NCBI RefSeq assembly: GCF_003944765.1
Contig: NZ_RWIU01000002.1
Coordinates: 1 to 64,000, forward strand
Origin: Hymenobacter perfusus
Lineage (GTDB): Bacteria; Bacteroidota; Bacteroidia; Cytophagales; Hymenobacteraceae
DNA length: 64,000 nt
Direction of reading: 5' to 3'
The translations under genes and the position numbers were made by a program. Under the pieces are notes generated by a model. The model saw only the letters and a program-made list of their open reading frames with translations, was not told the DNA's origin and did not search any database. Positions 1 to 8,979 of this stretch are shown piece after piece; the first letter of the stretch is position 1, and each line of letters begins with the position of its first letter.

Positions 1-55
1 CCCGGAGCGCCTATGGTACTGCCTTCATCGGTGGGAGAGTCGGTCGCCGCCAACC
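1..55 (+). rRNA. 5S ribosomal RNA, 3' part only
   Basis: The first bases carry the typical 3' half of bacterial 5S rRNA: a GATGGTACTGC-like segment (here TATGGTACTGCC), then GGTGGGAGAG, GTCGGTCGCCGCC and the terminal stem. The 5' half and any 23S/16S genes lie outside the window. The exact 3' end (about 53-56) is estimated. This makes the left edge the end of an rRNA operon read on the plus strand. Confidence 0.85.
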
Positions 56-67
56 TTATCATCCATC

Positions 68-111
68 CAGCCTCGCGGCGTTCCCCCTCACCGGGTGAAT
101 GCGCGAGGCTG
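68..111 (+). terminator. hairpin after 5S rRNA, possible rrn terminator
   Basis: CAGCCTCGCG (68-77) pairs perfectly with CGCGAGGCTG (102-111) around a 24-base loop. There is no strong U-tract, so termination is inferred from its place just after 5S rRNA. Confidence 0.4.
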
Positions 112-375
112 AATGCGTTTATACCAGGCACATATCTGTCTGCCCGTGGCTGGATAGGTAAGGCGGTAACCCTTGAATTGCTTTTGAGTATATATGCAAT
201 TGGTTAACGTTTCTATAAAGGTATACCGCTGTTTGAGAGTAGTAACCGGTGGTCGTAGATGATGGAGGCGTGATTTAACCCCAAACTGTCCACCTTGTAT
301 ACTATCAGTAGGACCAGCATCAAGACTTGTTACGTGTGTTTGTGTTTATCTTCACGGACTTGCTAACTCGCCTAC
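112..375. other. intergenic region without recognisable gene
   Basis: This AT-richer stretch lies between the rRNA operon and the BatA-domain gene. I see no credible coding region or RNA gene. It probably holds the promoter of the downstream gene, but no clean TAnnTTTG element stands out. Confidence 0.5.
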
Positions 376-2433
376 ATGTTATTTACCCATCCCTGGTTTC
401 TCTTAGGACTGCTCGCAATAGTTATTCCGGTAGCTATTCATCTGTTTGAACTGCGTAGGCCGCAACGGATTATGTTCTCCAATGTGGAGTTTATCCGTGA
501 GGTGAAACTAGTGACTGCCCGACAGCGCAGAATTAAGAACTTGCTGGTGCTGTTGTCTCGTGTTGGGCTAATCGTGGCTCTGGCGTTATTGTTTGCGCAG
601 CCATATATACCCGCGCCGGAAAAAATACAGACAAACAATACTGCGGTGCGCGTGCTACTCGATGATTCTCCGAGTATGCAGCAAACAACGGAAAGTGAGC
701 AATCGGTGTTGGAGTACGCTATTGAGCAGAGTGTGGAATTGCCGTTGGCATTTCCGCCGACAACCCGTTACTGGGTATGGCCAGGCAAGCAAGAGGCGTT
801 GAATGCGGCTTCTTATCGAGTACAGGTTGAGCAAACGCAAATCAGTGGCCAAGGCCAAAGTCTTGCTACTACGCTGCTTCAGGCTACACAGCAATCTGGT
901 CGTGTAGCAGGGCCATTATTTGTTTTTTCTGATTTTCAGAAGAATGGTCTTACTGGTTCTGCCTTAACCGGTTTGGATACGGCCCAGCAAATCTTCCTGG
1001 TTCCTCTGGCCGGCAAGCCGGGCCCCAATGTATTTGTGGACAGTGTGTGGCTGGATGATGCTTTCGTGCGTACGGGAAGTGACCTGACTGTGCGCGTAAG
1101 ATTACGCAATGGAGGGCAATTGGCAGCCGAGAATACCCAGATTAAGCTGTTCATTGGAAAGCAACAGGCGGCCTCATTTCAGCTGTCTATACCGGCGCAA
1201 AAAGCCGTGACGACTTCAGCTCGTGTTCGGTTGTTGAGTGTTGGGGCGCAGGCGTGCCGTGTAGAGGTGGCGGATCATCCAGTGGACTTTGATAATGCCT
1301 ACTATTTTACGTTGCAGCCAGCGCAGCAGATCCGGATAACGGAAGTAGGAAACGAAGCACAGTTAGGCGCTTTGTATACCAATGAGCCGTTATTCTCTTA
1401 CCAATTTACCCCCGCGCAGGCCGCCGATTATCGTAAGCTGGCCACGGCTAATTTGCTGGTGTTGCGCGAGGCAGCAGCAGTAGGGGCGGGGTTGCGCGAA
1501 AACCTGCGGCGAGCTGTGCAACAGGGGGCGACGTTGGTTATTGTGCCAGCGGGTAGTACCAATAGCCGGGAATCGTACGGGCAGCTATTCAAGGAACTAG
1601 GTCTGGGGACGGTGCAGTGGCAGCCAAACTCCTCAACTGGGCCAGTGCTTCAGGATATTGCGCTGCCAAGCGCGCAGAATCCGTTTTTTCGGGATGTATT
1701 TGCCGGAGTGAATCCGCGGGCGGGCATGCCGAAAGCCGCTCCGGTATTGCGGTGGGCCCGCTCGGGAACTGAGGTGTTGCGCCTACGTGATGGGGAGGGC
1801 TATCTGGCGGGGTTTCCAAGTGGGAAGGGACAGGTATACGTGTTTACGGCTCCCTTTAGTGCGCCTTATTCCGACTTTGCTCAGCATCCGCTATTTGTGC
1901 CGGTACTATACCGATTGGCCATGCAAAGTTATCAGCAGGAGCAGCAGCCGGCGTACCGGCTCAACCAAGGCGTGGTAAACCTACGTCTGCCGAAAGCTGC
2001 GGGTAGTGAAAATGAGCCGGCCTACCGGCTGGTACAGGACAGTCTGACGTATATCCCGGTACAACAACTGGTTAATGGCGTACTCCGGCTGGAAGTGCCA
2101 CCCGGAATGCGGCGGCCTGGGTTTTATACCCTGCAAATAAATGGGAAAACGCTGGCTACACTGGCCTTCAACCTCGATAAGCGCGAGTCAGACCTGCGGA
2201 GCTATTCGGCGTCAGAACTGCGGCAGCTGATTGGGCCGAACCGGCCGAACATACAGGTGTACGAAACCGGCCAGAACCAGACGGTAGCGGCCCGCTACAA
2301 AGCACAGCGGGTAGGGGTACCGCTGTGGCAGTACTGTTTGTGGGCGGCTTTGGGCTTTTTGCTGCTGGAAGGGTTGTTGCTGCGGTGGAACCGGCGGGCA
2401 GCACCGGTGGCTTCCCCGGCAATGGCGGCCTAG
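376..2433 (+). CDS. BatA-domain, von Willebrand A-like membrane protein
   Basis: The 685-residue product begins with the aerotolerance-regulator N-terminal (BatA) domain: a membrane segment at about residues 5-22, the LRRPQRIMFSNVEFI stretch, and a second helix at about 55-75. A MIDAS-like DDSPSM (96-101) marks a degenerate von Willebrand A fold. A long extracytoplasmic part follows, and a C-terminal helix sits at about 650-672. Such proteins are common in Cytophagales; they are assumed to sit in the inner membrane and act in envelope integrity, but the molecular role is unknown. It is the first gene after the rRNA operon, and DUF4199 genes follow on the same strand. Family assignment is firm; function is not. 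Confidence 0.85.
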   Translation: MLFTHPWFLLGLLAIVIPVAIHLFELRRPQRIMFSNVEFIREVKLVTARQRRIKNLLVLLSRVGLIVALALLFAQPYIPAPEKIQTNNTAVRVLLDDSPSMQQTTESEQSVLEYAIEQSVELPLAFPPTTRYWVWPGKQEALNAASYRVQVEQTQISGQGQSLATTLLQATQQSGRVAGPLFVFSDFQKNGLTGSALTGLDTAQQIFLVPLAGKPGPNVFVDSVWLDDAFVRTGSDLTVRVRLRNGGQLAAENTQIKLFIGKQQAASFQLSIPAQKAVTTSARVRLLSVGAQACRVEVADHPVDFDNAYYFTLQPAQQIRITEVGNEAQLGALYTNEPLFSYQFTPAQAADYRKLATANLLVLREAAAVGAGLRENLRRAVQQGATLVIVPAGSTNSRESYGQLFKELGLGTVQWQPNSSTGPVLQDIALPSAQNPFFRDVFAGVNPRAGMPKAAPVLRWARSGTEVLRLRDGEGYLAGFPSGKGQVYVFTAPFSAPYSDFAQHPLFVPVLYRLAMQSYQQEQQPAYRLNQGVVNLRLPKAAGSENEPAYRLVQDSLTYIPVQQLVNGVLRLEVPPGMRRPGFYTLQINGKTLATLAFNLDKRESDLRSYSASELRQLIGPNRPNIQVYETGQNQTVAARYKAQRVGVPLWQYCLWAALGFLLLEGLLLRWNRRAAPVASPAMAA

Positions 2434-2486
2434 CGCGGCGCATTGCCGTGTTAGGGCGTATCTTGCCGCCTTATCAGCTTTTGGCT

Positions 2487-3014
2487 TTGGAATCTACTTC
2501 TTCAACTCCCAACCCCGTACTGCGCACGGCGGTACTGTGCGGGGCCGTAACAGGGGCCTTGTGCGTGGCCTGGGTCCTGTTTCTGTACCTGACTGACAAC
2601 AATCCGTACGGCCCTAAACGCACGCTGGCCGATTTCTTCACGCCTATTGCGGCTGTGGTCAGTCAGGTTCTGCTGCGCCGCTATTACGTGCCTGAGGGGC
2701 CCGGCCTTGGCAAAGCCATTGGCGTAGGGATGCTCACCTCTTTGCTAGCAGCCCTAGTGGCCTCTGCAGGCATGTATACCTTCTCGCGCCTGACCGGCCC
2801 AGGAATGATTGAACAGCACTTGGCTGAGGCGCACAAGATGCTGGAAGCTACCAAGGCCATGTACCTGAAAGAGGCCAACGGTGCCCAGCAGTATGCGGCA
2901 ACGTTACACAACCTGGCCCGCACGCCGGAAGGGTTTGCGCAGGATGAGCTGTTCAAGAAAAGCTTTATCGGGGTGTTGCTGAGTATTCCTGTTGGCGTGT
3001 TTTTGCGGAAATAA
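2487..3014 (+). CDS. DUF4199 membrane protein (first copy)
   Basis: The product has 175 residues if it starts at the TTG at 2487, which gives (M)ESTSSTPNPVLRTAV, closely resembling the start of the next gene (MEHTSTPAVTPVATG). Longer in-frame readings overlap the preceding gene and add an unlikely extension. About four hydrophobic segments and a mid-protein charged helix (EQHLAEAHKMLEATKAM) fit DUF4199, a Bacteroidota inner-membrane family of unknown function. It lies 53 bases after the BatA-domain gene, probably in one transcript with the second DUF4199 gene. Confidence 0.8.
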   Translation: MESTSSTPNPVLRTAVLCGAVTGALCVAWVLFLYLTDNNPYGPKRTLADFFTPIAAVVSQVLLRRYYVPEGPGLGKAIGVGMLTSLLAALVASAGMYTFSRLTGPGMIEQHLAEAHKMLEATKAMYLKEANGAQQYAATLHNLARTPEGFAQDELFKKSFIGVLLSIPVGVFLRK

Positions 3015-3054
3015 TCTACCTTCCCGCATCCATTCACCTAACCTGTTCTCCGCT

Positions 3055-3582
3055 ATGGAACACACGTCTACGCCCGCTGTTACCCCCGTTGCCACTGGAA
3101 TCCGATATGGGTTGTTCGTTGGTATTATTGCCTCCATCCTGTCGTTCATCCAGTTTGCGTTCATCAAAGACCCGGAAACTCCCTTTCGGTGGTTGAGTAC
3201 TGTCGTTTGCATCATCGGCATCTATATGGCGCACAAGCAGTTCAAACAGTCAAATAGTGGCTTTATGTCCTATGGGCAGGGATTGGGAATTGGTACAATT
3301 CTGTCGGTCGTAGCGGGTCTTATCAGTGGAGTATTTGGCTACCTCTACGTCGCCTTCATTGACCCGGAGTATATGAACCGCGCAATGGAAGTGCAGCGTG
3401 CTAAAATGGAAGCCCAAGGCTTGGATGATGCGCAAATTGAGCAAGGGATGATGTGGGCTCAAAAGTTCAGCACCGGTCCAATAGTGATTCTCTTTAGCCT
3501 CATTATCGTAGTAATCATCGGGTTTGTTATTTCCCTCATCATTTCCGCTTTCACCAAAAACACCCGTCCTGAGTTTGAGTAA
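3055..3582 (+). CDS. DUF4199 membrane protein (second copy)
   Basis: This 175-residue protein has the same length and layout as the preceding one: N-terminal helix pair, a central cytoplasmic segment (PEYMNRAMEVQRAKMEAQGL) and a C-terminal helix (VILFSLIIVVIIGFVISLIISAF would span about 150-172). ATG at 3055 is chosen because the upstream reading runs back into the previous gene. Function is unknown. Its stop overlaps the probable start of the next glycosyltransferase by eight bases, suggesting translational coupling, a common pairing in this phylum. Confidence 0.85.
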   Translation: MEHTSTPAVTPVATGIRYGLFVGIIASILSFIQFAFIKDPETPFRWLSTVVCIIGIYMAHKQFKQSNSGFMSYGQGLGIGTILSVVAGLISGVFGYLYVAFIDPEYMNRAMEVQRAKMEAQGLDDAQIEQGMMWAQKFSTGPIVILFSLIIVVIIGFVISLIISAFTKNTRPEFE

Positions 3583-4564
3583 GCGTCTTTCGCAGTCCTT
3601 TCCCGTTGAGCTGTCCCTCGTGATTCCCCTGCTCAACGAAGCCGAGTCGTTACCGGAGCTGACCCGCTGGATCAACCGGGTGCTGACCCAGCACGGGCTG
3701 ACTTACGAGGTGATTCTCATTGATGACGGCTCGACGGATGACTCCTGGGAGGTTATCGAGCAACTGGCTGCCACCGATACGCACTTGCGCGGCATCCGCT
3801 TCAACCGCAACTACGGCAAGTCGGCGGCCCTGAACGTGGGCTTCAAGGAAACCACCGGCCGGGTGGTTTGCACCATGGATGCCGATTTGCAGGACTCGCC
3901 GGAGGAACTGCCGGAGCTCTACCGCATGATTACCCAGGACGGCCTCGACCTGGTGAGTGGCTGGAAGAAGAAGCGCTACGATCCGCTCAGCAAAACCATT
4001 CCCACCAAGCTCTTCAACGGCGCCACTCGCTGGATTTCGGGCATCCGGCTGCATGACTTCAACTGCGGCCTGAAAGCCTACGACAGCCGGGTGGTGAAAA
4101 GCATTGAAGTGTACGGCGAGATGCACCGCTACATCCCCGTCATTGCCAAATGGGCCGGGTTCCGGCGCATCGGCGAGAAGGTAGTGCAGCACCAGGAACG
4201 CAAGTACGGTACCACCAAATTCGGGCTGGAGCGGTTCGTGTACGGCTTTCTGGATTTGATGAGCATCACGTTCGTAAGCCGGTTCCGGCGGCGGCCTATG
4301 CACTTCTTCGGGGCGTTGGGCACAGTGTCGTTTCTGATTGGGATGCTGATTACGCTGTGGCTGGTGGGGGAGAAGGTGTGGCACTCCTGGATCATGAATT
4401 TGGCCACCCGCGACGTTACGGCCCAGCCGCTGTTTTTTCTGGCGCTGGTGGCGGTGGTGATTGGGGTGCAGCTGTTTCTGGCGGGTTTTCTGGCTGAAAT
4501 GGTGCAACTCAACGGCTCCAACCGCAACGACTACCTCGTGAAGGAGCGGCTGAATCTGAAGTAG
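3575..4564 (+). CDS. family 2 glycosyltransferase, polyprenyl-phosphate type
   Basis: The GT-A domain shows LVIPLLNE at about 15-22, DDGSTDDSW at 50-58 and the metal-binding DADLQDSPEE from 102. Two C-terminal membrane helices (about 240-262 and 280-305) place it with the GtrB/ArnC/DPM1-like enzymes that transfer a sugar from a nucleotide donor to undecaprenyl phosphate on the cytoplasmic face. The chosen TTG start (329 residues) overlaps the end of the DUF4199 gene; an ATG at 3524 would add 17 residues that read like the neighbouring gene in another frame. The sugar cannot be told from sequence. Confidence 0.88.
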   Translation: MSKRLSQSFPVELSLVIPLLNEAESLPELTRWINRVLTQHGLTYEVILIDDGSTDDSWEVIEQLAATDTHLRGIRFNRNYGKSAALNVGFKETTGRVVCTMDADLQDSPEELPELYRMITQDGLDLVSGWKKKRYDPLSKTIPTKLFNGATRWISGIRLHDFNCGLKAYDSRVVKSIEVYGEMHRYIPVIAKWAGFRRIGEKVVQHQERKYGTTKFGLERFVYGFLDLMSITFVSRFRRRPMHFFGALGTVSFLIGMLITLWLVGEKVWHSWIMNLATRDVTAQPLFFLALVAVVIGVQLFLAGFLAEMVQLNGSNRNDYLVKERLNLK

Positions 4565-4581
4565 ATAAATCAACAGCAGCA

Positions 4582-4677
4582 GAACGTCATGCTGAGCTTG
4601 CCGAAGCATCTCTGCCGCAGTGCTAACTTTTTGATTAGCCTCGGTAGAGATGCTTCGGCAAGCTCAGCATGACGTTC
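4582..4677. repeat. family A palindromic repeat (GTCATGCTGAGC type)
   Basis: The arms GAACGTCATGCTGAGC... and its complement at the right end enclose a short unique loop; the arms are nearly perfect over about 35 bases. Related copies or pieces lie at 7322, 22426, 28443, 41321, 42228 and 47455. It has no coding content and resembles a MITE or REP-like intergenic element. Confidence 0.9.
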
Positions 4678-4697
4678 TTCTTTTGTAAGTTTCCTGT

Positions 4698-5822
4698 ATG
4701 AACGTAGTTATCATCGGGCCAGCATACCCGTTGCGGGGCGGGCTGGCCACCTACAACGAGCGGCTGGCACGGGCCTTCCGCGAGGCCGGCGACGAGGTGC
4801 GCCTCGTGACGTTTTCCTTGCAATACCCCGATTTCCTGTTTCCCGGCCAGACGCAGTTCAGCACCGAGCCGGGGCCCGCTGATCTAGATATTGAAGTCAG
4901 CCTGAACTCGGTGAACCCCGTGAGCTGGTACCGGGTGGGCAACCGCCTGCGCCGGGAACAGCCTGATCTGGTAATTTTCCGGTTCTGGCTGCCGTTCATG
5001 GGGCCGGCCCTGGGCACGGTGGCCCGCCTCATCCGGCGCAACCGCCACACCCGCGTGGTAGCCATTACCGATAACGTCATTCCGCACGAGAAGCGGCCCG
5101 GCGACCGGCCGCTCACGCGCTATTTCCTCTCCGCCTGCCACGGCTTCGTGACGATGAGCCGCTCCGTGCTGGCCGATTTGCGCCGTTTGCACTTCCGGCA
5201 GCCGGCCCTGTACCGCCCGCACCCGCTCTACGACAACTTCGGACCTCTCAAGCCCAAACCCGAGGCCCTGGCGGCTCTGGGCCTCGACCCTGCGTTTGGT
5301 TACCTGTTGTTTTTTGGCTTCATCCGTGCCTATAAGGGCCTCGATATTCTGCTGCAAGCCTTTGCCGATGCGCGGCTGGCCCAACTCCCGCTCAAACTCA
5401 TCATCGCCGGCGAGTATTACGAGGATGCTGCGCCCTACGAGGCCCTCATCAAGGAACACAACCTGGAAAGCCGCCTCGTGCGCGCCACCGACTTTATCCC
5501 GAACGAGCAGGTGGTGGACTATTTCTGTGCCGCCGACATCATTGTGCAGCCCTACAAAAACGCCACTCAGAGCGGCGTCTCGCAGATTGCTTACCATTTC
5601 AGCCGCCCGATGCTGGTGACGGACGTAGGAGGCTTGGCCGAGCTGATTCCCAATGGCGAGGTGGGCTACGTGGTGCCGCCCACTCCCCAGTCCATTGCTG
5701 ATGCGCTGGTGGATTTCTACGAACACCAGCGCGAGCAGGAATTCACCGCCGGCGTGTGGGCCAAGAAAAAAGAGTTTTCCTGGGACGTGATGGTGAAGGC
5801 TCTAAAGGAGGCAGCCTGCTAA
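4698..5822 (+). CDS. family 4 glycosyltransferase (GT-B fold)
   Basis: The 374-residue protein opens with MNVVIIGPAYPLRGGLATYN, the N-terminal Rossmann half of GT-B enzymes with a glycine-rich loop. The C-terminal half has LLFFGFIRAYKGLDILLQAF (about 202-221) and the donor-binding region ending in PYKNATQSGVSQIAYHFSRP..VTDVGGLAELI, the usual E-x7-E-like zone of GT4. It probably adds a sugar to a cell-surface glycan or lipid-linked oligosaccharide in the cytoplasm. It lies between a GT2 gene and, convergently, a GT9 gene, which suggests a small surface-polysaccharide group. Acceptor and donor are unknown. Confidence 0.9.
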   Translation: MNVVIIGPAYPLRGGLATYNERLARAFREAGDEVRLVTFSLQYPDFLFPGQTQFSTEPGPADLDIEVSLNSVNPVSWYRVGNRLRREQPDLVIFRFWLPFMGPALGTVARLIRRNRHTRVVAITDNVIPHEKRPGDRPLTRYFLSACHGFVTMSRSVLADLRRLHFRQPALYRPHPLYDNFGPLKPKPEALAALGLDPAFGYLLFFGFIRAYKGLDILLQAFADARLAQLPLKLIIAGEYYEDAAPYEALIKEHNLESRLVRATDFIPNEQVVDYFCAADIIVQPYKNATQSGVSQIAYHFSRPMLVTDVGGLAELIPNGEVGYVVPPTPQSIADALVDFYEHQREQEFTAGVWAKKKEFSWDVMVKALKEAAC

Positions 5823-5825
5823 TCT

Positions 5826-6188
5826 ATGGGCATTCCCGATAAAGAACGTCGGCGACCAGTATGGGTAGCACTAGCCGATTTATACTTAGATACTGAGCTG
5901 CAGGAGCAGGATTTTCAGCGTATCGCTACTATATGCGCGGAGAGTAGTTTCTCGTGGGCTGAAATTCGGCTAATAAACTACAACGAGGTAACACCAGCGC
6001 TGTGGTTTAACGTGCAAGACATAGCAGGTGAGTGGGCTGGCTGGAATGAAGAATGGCTCGTGATGCACATTGAACAGTGTTACAGGCCTGCACCACGTGA
6101 GTGGTTTGGCTCTGCGAGGTGCTGGCAGAAACGTGTAGATTTTTTTACGCAACAACCATTGGCCCGCGTAGCTGCTTACTTACGCTAA
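5826..6188 (+). CDS. DUF7079 family protein
   Basis: The 120-residue soluble protein starts three bases after the GT4 stop. It contains RRPVWVALADLYLDTELQ at about 9-26 and a tryptophan-rich middle (GEWAGWNEEWL), both features I associate with the DUF7079 family. No catalytic motif is visible. Local composition is more AT-rich than the flanking glycosyltransferase genes, which could mean later acquisition. Its last nine bases overlap the convergent GT9 gene. Confidence 0.7.
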   Translation: MGIPDKERRRPVWVALADLYLDTELQEQDFQRIATICAESSFSWAEIRLINYNEVTPALWFNVQDIAGEWAGWNEEWLVMHIEQCYRPAPREWFGSARCWQKRVDFFTQQPLARVAAYLR

Positions 6189-7289
6189 ACGCACACTCGC
6201 CCGTACAGCCTCGAATACCTTTTCAGCCGGCAGTTCTTCCATGCAGCTGGTGGGGCCTAGCTTGCACGAGCCCCGGTAAAAGCACACGCACTGCTTATCG
6301 GGCTGCACGAGTTGGCCGCGGCCGTAGAGGTCGAATTCGTAGGGGTTGAAGATGTTGTTCATCAGGATGGTGGGCTTGCGCAGGGCAATGCTGATGTGCA
6401 TGGCCATGGTTACCTGCGTCACGATGCCGTCCATCTGGTGCATCAGGTTGATAAACTGGGGCAGGGAGAAGGTGCCTAGGTAGGCCGCACCGGTGGTGGC
6501 GTGGAGGCGTCGGTTGCGTTCCTCCTCGGCCTCGCCGCCCAGTAACACGGGGGCGTAGCCGGCCTGCTGCAGTTGGTTGATAAGGGTAGTCCACTTGTCA
6601 TCCGACCACAGGCGCGTCGTCCACCGGTCGCCGCAGCCGGTGTTGAGGCCGATGCGGGGGCGGCCCTGGGGCAGCTGGCTCCAGTCGTAGCCTTTGTCCT
6701 CGTGGGTGTCGAACACGTACTCCTCGTGCTGGAACTCGTAGCCGCACAGCTCGAAGATTTCCTGCACGTAGGGCTTCTGGTTCTGTTGGCTCAGCTCATC
6801 GAACACGCCGGTGAGGTACTTGTGGTTGGCCAGCTCGTTGGCGGGCCAGGCCACGCCGTACTGCGGGTGCAGCTGGTAGCCGAACTTCTGGTGGGCCCGG
6901 ATGCTGCCCAGCAGCGCGCAGGCCTCCTTGTCTTTGTCGAGGTTAAACAACAAATCGAACTCCCGCTGCTGCAGGTGCAGCACGCTGGTAAGCTCCAGCT
7001 TCAGCACCTCATCAATCCAGCCGCCGCTCTGGGGCAGAATGGCGGGGGTGAGCGTGAGCCAGGTGATGCGGGCATCCGGGTACTCCTGGCGCAGCCGCCG
7101 CAGCAAGGGCGTGGTCCGGATAACGTCCCCAATGGCCCCGAGCTTGATGATGAGAATGCGCTGCTGGGTGGGCGCGTACATCGGGCAGCCCTGGCACTGG
7201 TAGCCGTGCTCCTTATTGGGGCGGCAGGGAATATCACCACGGAAGTGGCGGCAGTCGGGGTGAACGGTTACGCCGTTGAGGTGGGGCAT
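6180..7289 (-). CDS. family 9 glycosyltransferase (heptosyltransferase-like)
   Basis: The 369-residue product carries the GT9 signature ILIIKLGAIGDVIRTTPLLR at about 45-64 and the C-terminal PRIGLNTGCGDRWTTRLW donor-binding region at about 210-227. Cysteine-rich stretches flank the fold: four cysteines near the N-terminus (HPDC, IPC, QCQGC) and four near the C-terminus (CVCFYRGSC, SCME). These recur in Bacteroidota GT9 proteins and may bind metal. It likely transfers heptose or a similar sugar to an outer-membrane glycolipid in the cytoplasm. It converges on the DUF7079 gene. Confidence 0.88.
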   Translation of the reverse strand: MPHLNGVTVHPDCRHFRGDIPCRPNKEHGYQCQGCPMYAPTQQRILIIKLGAIGDVIRTTPLLRRLRQEYPDARITWLTLTPAILPQSGGWIDEVLKLELTSVLHLQQREFDLLFNLDKDKEACALLGSIRAHQKFGYQLHPQYGVAWPANELANHKYLTGVFDELSQQNQKPYVQEIFELCGYEFQHEEYVFDTHEDKGYDWSQLPQGRPRIGLNTGCGDRWTTRLWSDDKWTTLINQLQQAGYAPVLLGGEAEEERNRRLHATTGAAYLGTFSLPQFINLMHQMDGIVTQVTMAMHISIALRKPTILMNNIFNPYEFDLYGRGQLVQPDKQCVCFYRGSCKLGPTSCMEELPAEKVFEAVRASVRLA

Positions 7290-7321
7290 TGGGGGAAATC
7301 TTGACGCAAAAAGGAAGGTCT

Positions 7322-7416
7322 GTCATGCTGAGCGTAGTCGAAGTATCTCTGCCGCTTCGTTGCAATACGAATCAGTTAGTCAGAGGCAGAGATGCTTCGA
7401 CTCCGCTCAGCATGAC
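7322..7416. repeat. family A palindromic repeat
   Basis: The left arm starts GTCATGCTGAGCGTAGTCGA and the right arm ends with the complement, around a loop of about 25 bases. It lies upstream of the GT9 gene and downstream of purB, both on the minus strand. Confidence 0.9.
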
Positions 7417-7444
7417 GTTCTATATACTATTGGGAACACTAAAT

Positions 7445-8809
7445 CTACACGCCCACGTACGTGCTGGGCGTGATGGCGCGCAGCTCCTGCTTCACGGCTT
7501 CGCTCACGTCCAGACCGTCCACGAACTCGCTGATGGTAGACTGGCTGATGGCCGAGCCGGTGCGGGTGAGGGCCTTGAGGGCGTTGTAGGGGTCGGGGTA
7601 GTTTTCGCGGCGCAGGATGGTTTGCAGCGCCTCGGCTACCACGGCCCAGTTGTCGTCCAGGTCGCGGCGGACGGTGGCTTCGTCGAGGGCCAGCTTGTCT
7701 AGGCCGCGCTGCAGGGCGGTGAGGGCAATGAGGGTGTGGCCCAGCGGCACGCCCAAGTTGCGCAGCACGGTGGAGTCGGTGAGGTCGCGCTGGAGGCGGC
7801 TGATGGGCAGCTTGGCCGCGAGGTGCTCCAGCACGGCGTTGGCCAGGCCCAGGTTGCCCTCGGCGTTTTCGAAATCAATGGGGTTCACCTTGTGGGGCAT
7901 GGCCGAGGACCCCACCTCGCCGGCCTTCACCGTCTGGCGGAAGTAGCCTAGCGAAATGTACTGCCACACGTCCCGCGCCAGGTCAATGAGAATGGTGTTG
8001 ATGCGCTTGAGGCCGTCGCAGAGGGCGGCCAAGTGGTCGTAGTGCTCAATCTGGGTGGTGGGGTGGCTGCGCTTGAGGCCCAGGCGGCCTTCTACAAATT
8101 GCTGGGCAAACTGGTGCCAGTCGGTGCCGGGATAGGCCACGTGGTGGGCGTTGAAGTTGCCAGTGGCCCCGCCGAACTTGGCTCCGAACGGCACCTGGCC
8201 CAGCAGCTCCACCTGGGCATCGAGGCGGGCCACAAATACTTCCACCTCCTTGCCCAGGCGGGTAGGGGAGGCCGGCTGGCCGTGGGTGCGGGCCAGCATC
8301 GGCACGGCAGCCCAGCTCTGGGCGCGGGTGGCCAGCTGGTTGCGCACCTGTGCGTAGGCCGGCAGCAGCGTATGGATGAGGGCGTGCTGGAGGCTGAGCG
8401 GAATGGCGGTATTGTTGATGTCCTGCGAAGTCAAACCGAAGTGGATAAACTCCAGGTACTGGCCCAGGCCCAGCGCCGTGAACCGGTCCCGCAGGAAGTA
8501 CTCCACGGCCTTCACGTCATGGTTCGTAACCCGTTCGTGGGCCTTCACAGCCTCGGCGTCAGCGGTAGTGAAACTAGTATAAAGGCCGCGCAGCTGCCCG
8601 AAAACTGCCGGACCGACGCCCTGCAGCTGGGGCAGCGGCAGTTCGCAGAGGGCAATGAAGTACTCCACTTCCACCAGCACCCGGTACCGGATCAGGGCCA
8701 GCTCGGAGAAGTAGGCAGCCAGCGGGGTGGTCTGGCGGCGGTACCGGCCATCGAGGGGCGAAACGGCAGTGAGCGGAGTGAGGGTGCTGTAATCAGGGGC
8801 GGCGGACAT
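7445..8809 (-). CDS. purB: adenylosuccinate lyase
   Basis: The 454-residue enzyme splits adenylosuccinate and SAICAR in purine synthesis. It begins SPLDGRY (about 15-21), typical of the E. coli-type PurB, has the superfamily signature with SSAMPHKVNPIDFE at about 290-303, and contains LTSQDIN and RTHGQPASPT with the catalytic histidine. ATG at 8809 is preferred over the in-frame ATG at 8845 because a TACCTTTG promoter element at 8843-8850 overlaps the longer reading. It is divergent from the peptidoglycan glycosyltransferase gene. Confidence 0.96.
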   Translation of the reverse strand: MSAAPDYSTLTPLTAVSPLDGRYRRQTTPLAAYFSELALIRYRVLVEVEYFIALCELPLPQLQGVGPAVFGQLRGLYTSFTTADAEAVKAHERVTNHDVKAVEYFLRDRFTALGLGQYLEFIHFGLTSQDINNTAIPLSLQHALIHTLLPAYAQVRNQLATRAQSWAAVPMLARTHGQPASPTRLGKEVEVFVARLDAQVELLGQVPFGAKFGGATGNFNAHHVAYPGTDWHQFAQQFVEGRLGLKRSHPTTQIEHYDHLAALCDGLKRINTILIDLARDVWQYISLGYFRQTVKAGEVGSSAMPHKVNPIDFENAEGNLGLANAVLEHLAAKLPISRLQRDLTDSTVLRNLGVPLGHTLIALTALQRGLDKLALDEATVRRDLDDNWAVVAEALQTILRRENYPDPYNALKALTRTGSAISQSTISEFVDGLDVSEAVKQELRAITPSTYVGV

Positions 8810-8842
8810 ACGCAGGAAGAAGGAAAATGGCCAGGGACGAGC

Positions 8843-8903
8843 CAAAGGTAGCGGAAGGCGCGGCGTGGGCCAATCGGGGCGCGGGCCTTTTTCGTTACCT
8901 TTG
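8843..8903. promoter_or_regulatory. divergent pair of Bacteroidota -7 elements
   Basis: TACCTTTG reads on the minus strand at 8843-8850 toward purB and on the plus strand at 8896-8903 toward the glycosyltransferase gene. Both match the TAnnTTTG consensus of the main sigma factor of this phylum. They set the starts of both genes inside longer open frames. Confidence 0.75.
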
Positions 8904-8979
8904 CTATCCGGGCGGCGGCGGGTTCGGCCCGAATCTGGCTCCGGCCCGCCGCCCCTTCCTTTCTCTCCGATCTGTGCGC

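Noticed and set aside
13..207. An open frame of 64 codons at the left edge
   Set aside because: It overlaps the 3' end of 5S rRNA and the following hairpin; it has no conserved features.
7736..8851. Long plus-strand open frames opposite purB
   Set aside because: They are shadows from GC-rich third codon positions; purB on the minus strand is unmistakable. Similar antisense frames opposite speA (15979-17325), argS (21605-23074) and glycogen synthase (50283-52052) were dropped for the same reason.
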